DNA of 20,324 nucleotides from an uncultured Coriobacteriaceae bacterium (GTDB lineage Bacteria > Actinomycetota > Coriobacteriia > Coriobacteriales > Eggerthellaceae). This document shows, piece by piece, positions 14,285 through 20,324 of the stretch (positions are counted from its first letter, which is position 1; each line of letters begins with the position of its first letter). The DNA is taken from contig URRZ01000033.1 in assembly GCA_900550385.1 (NCBI GenBank), positions 1 through 20,324 of the forward strand, in the 5' to 3' direction. Under the pieces are notes generated by a model. It saw nothing but the letters and a program-made list of their open reading frames with translations. It searched no databases and had not been told where the DNA came from. Made by a program: the position numbers and the translations under genes.

Positions 14285-16756
14285 ATGAAAGCATCTTTGA
14301 AATGGCTCTCCGACTATGTGGAGGTGCCTACCGACATCAAGGAGTTCTGCGATAGGCTCGATCTGACCGGCACGGGCGTCGAGGGCGTCGAGAAGCTGGG
14401 TGAGCAGTTCGACGGCGTGGTTGTCGGGCACGTGCTGACCTGCGAGCCGCATCCGGACAGCGATCACATGCACGTGGTGACGGTTGACGTGGGTGCGGGC
14501 GAGCCCGTGCAGATCGTCTGCGGCGCGCCCAACATCGCCGCCGGCATCAAGGTTCCGGTCGCCACGATCGGCGCCGTCCTGCCGGGCGACTTCAAGATCA
14601 AGAAGAGCAAGCTGCGCGGCGTGACCAGCTGCGGTATGTGCTGCTCGCAGCGCGAGCTGGGCATGGGCTCCAACCACGAGGGCATCTGGATTCTGCCCGA
14701 GGATGCGCCCACCGGCATGCCGTTCGCGGACTACGCCAAGCTGGGCGACACGGTGCTGGATCTGGAGATCACGCCCAACCGCCCCGACAGCCTGTCCGTC
14801 GTCGGGCTGGCGCGTGAGATCGGCGCGATGTACCAGCGCGATTACCGAAGCCCGCTTGCCGAGATGGCCGCCAAGATGCAGCTCGACGCGGAAGGCGCGC
14901 CGATCGAGGACGAGGTGAAGATCACCATCGACGACGACGTGCGCTGCCCGCGCTACACCGCCCGCGTGATCCGCGGCTGCAAGGTGGGCCCCAGCCCCGA
15001 CTGGATGGTCGAGCGCCTTGCCGCTATCGGCCAGCGCTCCATCAACAACATCGTGGACGTGACCAACTACATCCTGTTCCTGCTGGGACAGCCTCTGCAC
15101 GCGTTCGACCTAGCCAAACTGAAGAACGCCGATGGGCTGGCGCACATCGTCATCCGTGCCGCCGAGGAAGGCGAGAAGCTGACCACGCTCGACGGCGAGG
15201 ATCGCGTCCTCACCTCCGACATGACCGTCATCTCCACGCCCGAGCAGGGCGCGGTGGCGCTGGCGGGCGTCATGGGCGGCCTTGACACCGAGGTCACCGA
15301 GGAGACCGTCGACATCCTGCTGGAGGCCGCCACGTTCGAGGCGGGCCGCACCAGCCGTACCAGCCGCAACCTGGGTCTGATCAGCGAAAGCTCCATGCGC
15401 TACGAGCGCGGCGTGGACGACCATGGCATCGACGTGCGCTCCGCCGCCGCAGCTGCCCTCATCGCCGAGGTGTCGGGCGGCACCGTGGCGCGCGCCGCTT
15501 CCAACGGCGAGGGCATCGTGGATGTGTGGCCGCGCGTGACCGAGGCTGCGCAGCTGCAGTTCCGCATCCCGCGCTTCAACAAGATGATGGGCTCCGACAT
15601 TCCGCGCGACTTCATCGTGGACATCCTGGGCCGTTTGGGCTGCGAGGTTTCCGATGGCGTCGATGCCGACACGCTGGCGGTTGTGGCGCCGACGTTCCGC
15701 CCCGACCTGGAGCGCGAGATCGACCTGTACGAGGAAGTGCTGCGCCTGTGGGGCATGGATCGCATCGCCTCCACGCTGCCGGGCGGTCCGGGCCGTGTGG
15801 GCACGCGTTCCGAGGAGGAGCTCAAGCGCGACATCGTCAACCGCACGCTGCGCGCCTGCGGCCTCAATGAGACGATGACCTACTCGTTCGCGCAGCCTGA
15901 CGACCTTGAGAACCTGCGCATGGATCCCGAGGGCCTGGGCGAGGCGGTCGAGCTCATCAACCCGATGAACGCCGACCAGTCGGTGCTGCGCCGCAGCATC
16001 ATCCCCGGCCTGCTGCGCAGCGTGGCGCACAACCAGGCGCACGGCGTGAAGAACATCCAGCTCTACGAGATCGGCGAGACCTTCCACACCGGCGAAGGAC
16101 GCCAGCTGCCCAAGGAGCGCACGCGCATCGCGGGCGTGATGGTGGGCGCGATGGGCGACGCCGGCTGGAACGTAGCGCCGCAGTCGTTCGACTTCTTCGA
16201 CGGCAAGGGCATCATCGAGAGCCTGGTGCGCGAGCTGGCCATCCCCAAGGTGCGCTTCAAGGCGCTGTCCGCCGATGAGGCGCCGCACCTGCAGCCCGGC
16301 CGCGCCGCGCAGGTGCTCTCCGGCGGCACGGTGCTCGGCTGGGTGGGCGAGCTGCATCCGCTGGCGGTCGACGCGTTCGAGGCGCACGGCCCGGTGGTGG
16401 CGTTCGAACTCGAGCTGTCGGCGCTGATCAAGAGCAGCCAGCCCGCGCGCCCCTATGTGGACGTGCCCACGTTCCCGGCGGTGGCGTTGGACGTGGCGTT
16501 CGTGGTGGACGAGGACGTGACGCACGAGCGCATGATGCAGTGCATGAGCTCGGCGGGCGGCAAGCTGCTCGAAGACGTGCAGCTGTTCGACGTGTACCGC
16601 GATGCGGAGCGCGTCGGCGCTGGCAAAAAGTCCATGGCCTACGCGCTCACCTGGCGCGCCGCCGACCGCACCCTCACGAGCGAGGAGGCCGAGCGCGCCC
16701 AGGAGAAGCTGATCAAGAAGGTCTGCAGCGCCACCGGCGCCGAGGTGCGCGGGTAG
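14285..16756 (+). CDS. pheT: Phenylalanine--tRNA ligase beta subunit
   Basis: An 823-residue beta subunit, normal bacterial length. Domains in order: the N-terminal MKASLKWLSDYV, an OB-fold tRNA-binding domain (about residues 40-150, with VVGHVLTCEPHPDSDHMHV and VCGAPNIAAG), the B3/B4 editing domain (about 210-390, with YTARVIRG and QPLHAFDLAKL), the B5 DNA-binding-like domain (about 405-475, RIPRFNKMMGSDIPRDF), the catalytic-like core (IIPGLLRSVAHNQAHG), and the C-terminal ferredoxin-fold anticodon-binding domain (about 725-823, YVDVPTFPAVALDVAFVVDE). It proofreads mischarged Tyr-tRNA-Phe. AGGAAGAGG precedes the ATG. The ClC gene begins four bases after the stop. Confidence 0.96.
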   Translation: MKASLKWLSDYVEVPTDIKEFCDRLDLTGTGVEGVEKLGEQFDGVVVGHVLTCEPHPDSDHMHVVTVDVGAGEPVQIVCGAPNIAAGIKVPVATIGAVLPGDFKIKKSKLRGVTSCGMCCSQRELGMGSNHEGIWILPEDAPTGMPFADYAKLGDTVLDLEITPNRPDSLSVVGLAREIGAMYQRDYRSPLAEMAAKMQLDAEGAPIEDEVKITIDDDVRCPRYTARVIRGCKVGPSPDWMVERLAAIGQRSINNIVDVTNYILFLLGQPLHAFDLAKLKNADGLAHIVIRAAEEGEKLTTLDGEDRVLTSDMTVISTPEQGAVALAGVMGGLDTEVTEETVDILLEAATFEAGRTSRTSRNLGLISESSMRYERGVDDHGIDVRSAAAAALIAEVSGGTVARAASNGEGIVDVWPRVTEAAQLQFRIPRFNKMMGSDIPRDFIVDILGRLGCEVSDGVDADTLAVVAPTFRPDLEREIDLYEEVLRLWGMDRIASTLPGGPGRVGTRSEEELKRDIVNRTLRACGLNETMTYSFAQPDDLENLRMDPEGLGEAVELINPMNADQSVLRRSIIPGLLRSVAHNQAHGVKNIQLYEIGETFHTGEGRQLPKERTRIAGVMVGAMGDAGWNVAPQSFDFFDGKGIIESLVRELAIPKVRFKALSADEAPHLQPGRAAQVLSGGTVLGWVGELHPLAVDAFEAHGPVVAFELELSALIKSSQPARPYVDVPTFPAVALDVAFVVDEDVTHERMMQCMSSAGGKLLEDVQLFDVYRDAERVGAGKKSMAYALTWRAADRTLTSEEAERAQEKLIKKVCSATGAEVRG

Positions 16757-16760
16757 GAAC

Positions 16761-18200
16761 GTGGCTGGCGATCACGGCAAACCCTTCGTCGGCGATTACG
16801 GCGAGCCTATCGAGGGGGTCGGGCGGGCGGCGACTGCGAGCGTTTCGCTGGTGGTGCTGGCTTGCCTGATCGGGTTTGCCGTGGGCGTGGTTGTGTGGGG
16901 AGCGCTTTCCCTGTCGAACCTGCTCGTCCAGCTGCTGTGGCACGATCTGCCGGCGGCGCTGCCTTTCGACGCGCCATGGTTGCCGCTTGTTCTGTGCCCG
17001 TTGGGCGGCCTGGTCATCGGATTGTGGACGCGCGCCTTCCGCAATGCCCCCGCCTCGCTCGAGACCGTGATGGGAGAGGTACGCGCCACGGGCGGGTACC
17101 GCCTGCGCGGGTTCGGCAGCAGCATCGTGAGCTTCCTTTTGCCGCTCACGTTCGGCGGCTCCATCGGCCCCGAGGCGGGCCTCACCGGCATCATCGCCGC
17201 TGCGTGCACCTGGATCGGGAGCACGCTCAAGCGCGCGGGGCTCAAAGTGAAGGCCGTCACCGACCTCACGCTGTCCGCGACGCTTTCCGCCGTGTTCGGC
17301 GCGCCGCTGCTCGGCATCGTGATGAACGCCGAGGAGCAGCCGGGCGCGCCCTCTCCCGACGACTACACGTTCCGCCGTCCCGCGAAGCTGCTGCTGTACA
17401 CGGCGGCGGCGTTCGGCGCGTTCGGCGGCGCGGCGTTCATCGGCGGTCTTTTGGGGGACGGCGCCGGTCTGCCGCGGTTCGGCTCCATCGAGGCTCAGGG
17501 GCTCGCGTGGCTGTGGACCATCCCGCTCGCCCTTGTCGGGTGGGCGTTGGGCCTGCTGTTCCATGCGTCGAACCGCGCGTTCGGCGCAGCCGCGCGCCGC
17601 TTCAAGAAAGACTCGCTTGTGCCGCCGCTCATCGCCGGCGTGGCGTTGGGCGCGGTGGCAGTCGCGCTGCCGGGCGTGCTGTTCTCCGGCGAGCGGCAGT
17701 GCCACACCATCATGGAGGAGTGGACGGCCGTATCCGCGCTGGCGCTCCTTGCGACCGGTGTGCTCAAAGTGGTCGCCACCCCGCTGTGCCTCAACTTCGG
17801 ATGGCGGGGCGGCAACTTCTTCCCCTGCATCTTCGCGGGCGTGGTCTTCGGCTACGGCATCGCGGCGATCTCGGGGATCGACCCTATGCTGTGCGTTACG
17901 GCGGTGACGACCGCATTGGTGGCGTGCATGACGCGCAAGCCGCTGCTCACGTTGGCGCTGCTTATCCTCTGTTTCCCGATCGACGGGATCTTGGCGAGCG
18001 GCGTCGCCGCGCTCATCGGATCGGCGCTGCCGGTGCCACGCAGTCTGATGGACGTTGCCCGTGCGGACGGGGAGGGCTCCGCGGACGCCGATGCGGATAA
18101 GGCTGCCGAGACGAATGCCGACCCTGATGCTGCAGGGGCGGATCTTGATGCTGCGGGGGCGGATGCCGGCGCTGCGGCGGCGGTGGATAGGGAAAGGTAG
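16761..18200 (+). CDS. ClC-family chloride channel/transporter-like membrane protein
   Basis: A 479-residue polytopic protein starting at GTG, four bases after pheT. Multiple hydrophobic helices match the ClC fold. Family landmarks: GGSIGPEAGLTG (residues 132-143), FGAPLLGIVMNAEEQ with Glu191/Glu192 near the internal proton-glutamate site, and WRGGNFFPCIFAG (residues 348 onward). In canonical transporters the first motif is GREGP, whose Glu is the gate; here the equivalent position is Ile135, so the external gating glutamate is missing. This resembles YfeO-like and other atypical ClC proteins. Residues 435-479 are a low-complexity Ala/Asp tail with repeats such as DAAGAD, unusual for the family. 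A chloride or fluoride role is possible; the ion is not determined. Only AGGA three bases upstream serves as a ribosome site, so translation may be coupled to pheT. Confidence 0.82.
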   Translation: MAGDHGKPFVGDYGEPIEGVGRAATASVSLVVLACLIGFAVGVVVWGALSLSNLLVQLLWHDLPAALPFDAPWLPLVLCPLGGLVIGLWTRAFRNAPASLETVMGEVRATGGYRLRGFGSSIVSFLLPLTFGGSIGPEAGLTGIIAAACTWIGSTLKRAGLKVKAVTDLTLSATLSAVFGAPLLGIVMNAEEQPGAPSPDDYTFRRPAKLLLYTAAAFGAFGGAAFIGGLLGDGAGLPRFGSIEAQGLAWLWTIPLALVGWALGLLFHASNRAFGAAARRFKKDSLVPPLIAGVALGAVAVALPGVLFSGERQCHTIMEEWTAVSALALLATGVLKVVATPLCLNFGWRGGNFFPCIFAGVVFGYGIAAISGIDPMLCVTAVTTALVACMTRKPLLTLALLILCFPIDGILASGVAALIGSALPVPRSLMDVARADGEGSADADADKAAETNADPDAAGADLDAAGADAGAAAAVDRER

Positions 18201-18207
18201 GCGGACG

Positions 18208-18708
18208 ATGGAAAACGACATCTCACGCTCCGACCGAGGTCGCGTGCGTTCGGGCGTCATCCTCTGGCGTACGATGAAGGCCGTGGGAGCCCAGCGCATT
18301 TTCATCGTCTACCTGGTGTTCCTGCTCGTTTGCTGCGCGATGTTCCGCATCGTCGAACCTGAGACGTTCGAAAGCTACGGCGATGCGGTATGGTACTGCT
18401 TCCAGACCATCACCACCATCGGCTTCGGCGATATCGTGCCCGACACGGCGCTCGTGCGAGGCTTGAGCGTCGTCGTGGGCTTGTCGGCGCTGTTCGTAGT
18501 CGCGCTGCTCACTGGCGTGACGGTGAGCTTCTTCAACGAGAAGATGCGCCTGCGCCGCAACGAGAGCTTCATCGAGTTCGATCACGGCATGGAACATCTC
18601 ACCGAGCTTTCGCCCGACCAGCTCGTCCGCCTCGAGGAACAGTACCGCGCGTTCAAGGGCAGGAAGGATGCGACGGATATGGGAAAATCCTCGAATTCTG
18701 GACTCTGA
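18208..18708 (+). CDS. Two-transmembrane potassium channel (Ion_trans_2 type)
   Basis: A 166-residue membrane protein with the KcsA/Kch pore layout. TM1 is about residues 31-49 (FIVYLVFLLVCCAMF), the pore helix is AVWYCFQTI, the selectivity filter is TTIGFGD (69-75), and TM2 is about 86-108 (LSVVVGLSALFVVALLTGV). The filter TIGFGD is a recognised variant of TVGYGD. The C-terminal part from about 110 is cytoplasmic, hydrophilic and helical, with a short RxE-rich run, and no RCK domain is fused, so gating is unknown. It starts seven bases after the ClC-like gene, with an AGGCGGA-like ribosome site. With that neighbour it could balance charge during ion movement (inference). It is the last gene in the pheST-linked group. 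Confidence 0.87.
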   Translation: MENDISRSDRGRVRSGVILWRTMKAVGAQRIFIVYLVFLLVCCAMFRIVEPETFESYGDAVWYCFQTITTIGFGDIVPDTALVRGLSVVVGLSALFVVALLTGVTVSFFNEKMRLRRNESFIEFDHGMEHLTELSPDQLVRLEEQYRAFKGRKDATDMGKSSNSGL

Positions 18709-18918
18709 TTGGCAGTTTCGCTCGAAGTGCGCCTTTCGCTTCGCCACGATCTGCCCATGTCGCCTGCAGGGGGATGGAGTTGCCGATCGCTGCAAACAAT
18801 ATGGCCAGGTCAGCAAATTTATCTCAAGCGCCGCTACCGCGATCGGGGCGAGAGGGCGGTGCTTGTATCCCGTGCAAAGGCATGCTTCGCCGCGTTTCGG
18901 CAAAAATAACGAAGTGCG

Positions 18919-18950
18919 TTGAAATTTTCTCCCTGCGCGAACGCTATACT
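18919..18950 (+). promoter_or_regulatory. Candidate promoter for map; the gap 18709-18987 has no gene
   Basis: TATACT at 18945-18950 is a good -10. TTGAAA at 18919-18924 resembles a -35 but the spacer is 20 bases, longer than ideal. The rest of the 279-base gap between the potassium channel and map is less GC-rich than the flanking genes and shows no convincing coding frame, RNA gene or clear terminator. Confidence 0.4.
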
Positions 18951-18987
18951 TGCGGACGGAAAACGAATCTCGCGAAAGGATCCTCCC

Positions 18988-19872
18988 ATGTACGACGAAT
19001 TGCCCGTGCCGGGCCGCAACGATGAGTGCTGGTGCGGCAGCGGCAGAAAATACAAGAAATGCCACATCGACATCGACGCGCGCCTGCAGCAATGCTACGA
19101 CCAAGGGCTCGAGGTGCCCTATCGCAGCCTGCTGAAGACCGCCGCCGACATCGAGGGCATCAAGCGCAGCGCCGCCATCAACATCGGCGTGCTGGACTAT
19201 GTGGCCGAGCGCATCGCCCCCGGCGTCACCACCGAGCAGATCGACCAGTGGGTGCACGACTACACGGTCGAGCACGGCGGCATCCCCGCCGACCTGGGCT
19301 TCGAGGGCTATCCGAAAAGCGTGTGCACCTCGGTGAACGAGGAGGTGTGCCACGGCATCCCGTCCTCCGACGTGGTGCTTGCGGAGGGCGACATCGTCAA
19401 CGTCGACTGCTCGACGATCCTGGACGGCTACTATTCCGACTCCTCGCGCATGTTCTGCATCGGCGCGGTCGATCCCGAGCGCGAGCGTCTGGTGCGCGTG
19501 ACCAAGGAGTGCGTGCAGAAGGGGCTGGAGGCCATCGAGCCGTGGGGGTTCCTCGGCGACGTCGGCGCGGCGGTGAACGCGCACGCCCAGGCCAACGGCT
19601 TCTCCGTGGTGCGCGAGTTCGGCGGGCACGGCATCGGGCTGGAGTTCCATGAGGATCCGTTCGTCAGCTTCGTGTCCGAGCCGGGCACGGGCATGGTGCT
19701 GGCGCCGGGCATGTGCTTCACCATCGAGCCCATGGTGAACATGGGCGAGCCCGACATCGACATGAACGACCCCAACGGCTGGACCGTGCGTACCAAAGAC
19801 GGCCTGCCCACCGCCCAGTGGGAAGTGCAGCTGGTCATCACCGAGACGGGCTACGAGCTGCTTTCCTGGTAG
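18988..19872 (+). CDS. map: Methionine aminopeptidase type I with SEC-C zinc motif
   Basis: A 294-residue enzyme that removes the initiator methionine from new proteins. All five metal ligands are present with family spacing: Asp140 (VNVDCS), Asp151 (GYYSDSS), His214 (GGHGIG), Glu247 (FTIEP) and Glu279 (QWEVQ). An N-terminal extension carries a SEC-C zinc motif, NDECWCGSGRKYKKCH (C14, C16, C25, H26), found in a subset of bacterial Map proteins and thought to help ribosome or nascent-chain contact. The start ATG at 18988 is preceded by AAAGGA (spacing about 8); an earlier in-frame ATG at 18919 overlaps the promoter and is rejected. It is monocistronic on present evidence, with a hairpin terminator near 20063. 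Confidence 0.95.
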   Translation: MYDELPVPGRNDECWCGSGRKYKKCHIDIDARLQQCYDQGLEVPYRSLLKTAADIEGIKRSAAINIGVLDYVAERIAPGVTTEQIDQWVHDYTVEHGGIPADLGFEGYPKSVCTSVNEEVCHGIPSSDVVLAEGDIVNVDCSTILDGYYSDSSRMFCIGAVDPERERLVRVTKECVQKGLEAIEPWGFLGDVGAAVNAHAQANGFSVVREFGGHGIGLEFHEDPFVSFVSEPGTGMVLAPGMCFTIEPMVNMGEPDIDMNDPNGWTVRTKDGLPTAQWEVQLVITETGYELLSW

Positions 19873-19874
19873 GG

Positions 19875-19935
19875 AGCTTCCGGGGGAGGATCTTCCGGAG
19901 GAGGACCTCCCGGGGGAAGACCCTCCGGGGGGAAG
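19875..19935. repeat. Four degenerate 15-base tandem repeats after map
   Basis: Units are AGCTTCCGGGGGAGG, ATCTTCCGGAGGAGG, ACCTCCCGGGGGAAG and ACCCTCCGGGGGGAAG, starting at 19875, 19890, 19905 and 19920. They begin three bases after the map stop codon. The purine/pyrimidine pattern can also form small self-complementary stems (GGAGG/CCTCC). No coding frame uses them. Confidence 0.7.
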
Positions 19936-19963
19936 ACCCCGAATAACGCATATTCTGGATTTT

Positions 19964-20032
19964 CGTGTCAGAAATTCCGTTTGTCGGGGTTTTCACAGTC
20001 AAAAACTCCGTTTGCCGGGGTCTGCTGACACG
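19964..20032. repeat. Pair of 24-bp direct repeats bounded by 8-bp inverted repeats
   Basis: Copies at 19967-19990 and 19998-20021 begin GTCAGAAATTCCG and GTCAAAAACTCCG; they match at 21 of 24 positions and have a 31-base period. The unit is flanked by CGTGTCAG (19964-19971) and its exact complement CTGACACG (20025-20032). Each copy contains a mini-palindrome CCG-TTTGY-CGG. A related word in inverse orientation is at 20211-20225. Confidence 0.7.
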
Positions 20033-20062
20033 TCGGGCCTTCCGCGGGGGTCGACAGAAAGG

Positions 20063-20095
20063 GAAGGGTGCGGCCGGATTCGGCCCGCACCCTTC
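20063..20095. terminator. Hairpin terminator downstream of map
   Basis: GAAGGGTGCGG (20063-20073) pairs with CCGCACCCTTC (20085-20095), with additional CCG/CGG pairs inside around a small loop and one bulge. A pyrimidine-rich but weak T stretch (TTCATGCTCTATGTTTT) follows. It could act on both strands. Confidence 0.65.
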
Positions 20096-20324
20096 TTCAT
20101 GCTCTATGTTTTCCCAGATGGAAAGCTTGTTTTAAGATCAAGGGGACAACACCGTCGATGCGCTGCCGGCAGGGTTCACCACCGGATTTCATGCTCGTTC
20201 GGATCCTCTTTCCCGACAAACGGGATTTTTGGCTTGAATATCCAAAATATGGCTCTTCGGTGGTTTCTGTGGGAGAGATTCCGGCATAGGCCCAGCTCAG
20301 CGGGCGAAAACAACGATCTGGAAC
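20096..20324. other. Lower-GC window end with no supported gene
   Basis: This stretch is visibly less GC-rich than the rest. It has a 73-codon plus-strand frame and a roughly 75-codon minus-strand frame open to the window edge (ending near 20098, with segments such as KSRLSGKRIRTSMKSGG), but neither matches a family I recognise and neither has a ribosome site that I can confirm. A minus-strand 3' gene fragment running off the window is possible. Confidence 0.3.
20211..20230 (+). terminator. Short hairpin with T tract (repeat-related)
   Basis: TCCCG-ACAAA-CGGGA (20211-20225) is followed by TTTTT (20226-20230). On the minus strand it reads TCCCGTTTGTCGGGA, matching the core of the 19967 repeat. 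It may be a small terminator or a third copy of that element. Confidence 0.45.

Noticed and set aside
18668..18922. 84-codon frame in the gap before map, considered as a transposase or protein remnant
   Set aside because: No recognisable motif, overlaps the channel gene end and the map promoter region.
19964..20032. CRISPR-like reading of the two direct repeats
   Set aside because: Only two imperfect copies with a 7-base gap between them; no spacers of normal length and no cas genes.
1..20324. tRNA, rRNA, complete insertion sequence or phage genes
   Set aside because: I looked for tRNA-like cloverleaf ends, transposase motifs and integrase motifs and saw none that I could support by eye.

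Overview
The window reads as a gut-anaerobe contig in two parts. Bases 1 to about 1490 look like a Bacteroidota genome (Alistipes-like is a guess): moderate GC, a small GNAT protein, a secreted esterase, and a TAnnTTTG-type promoter element. From about 1500 to the end the sequence is very GC-rich, with strong Shine-Dalgarno sites, GTG starts, FixABCX and a T-box-controlled pheST. This fits an actinobacterium of the Coriobacteriia/Eggerthellaceae type (inference from gene content, not from a marker gene). The change falls in an intergenic stretch just before a long inverted repeat, so an assembly chimera is the simplest explanation, with lateral transfer as the alternative.

Layout: (a) 94-1334, GNAT protein (+) and secreted esterase (-), convergent. 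(b) 1335-1794, intergenic: esterase promoter, composition junction, 95-bp inverted repeat, REP-like motif, terminator-like hairpin. (c) 1795-9218, a redox gene cluster: 2-hydroxyacyl-CoA dehydratase activase, acyl-CoA ligase, acyl-CoA dehydrogenase/reductase, then fixA-fixB-fixC-fixX. (d) 9576-12240, single-gene units: HAD phosphatase, endonuclease IV, a GNAT acetyltransferase on the minus strand, and a 95-aa protein of unknown function. (e) 12475-18708, a T-box leader followed by pheS, pheT, a ClC-type transporter and a two-TM potassium channel, closely spaced. (f) 18988-19872, methionine aminopeptidase with an N-terminal SEC-C zinc motif. (g) 19873-20324, a repeat- and hairpin-rich tail with no convincing gene.

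The cluster in (c) is the most interesting part. A ligase would activate an organic acid to its CoA thioester. The activase, an ATP-driven [4Fe-4S] electron injector, needs a partner dehydratase, but none is present in the window. The acyl-CoA dehydrogenase has glutamine at the usual catalytic glutamate position, which suits enoyl-CoA reduction. FixABCX-type Etf complexes can split NADH electrons between quinone and a low-potential carrier, and the activase consumes low-potential electrons. A reductive pathway (2-hydroxyacyl-CoA to enoyl-CoA to saturated acyl-CoA) is therefore a coherent hypothesis; the substrate cannot be read from the sequence. In (e), two ion-transport genes appear to share a phenylalanine-tRNA-sensing leader with pheST.
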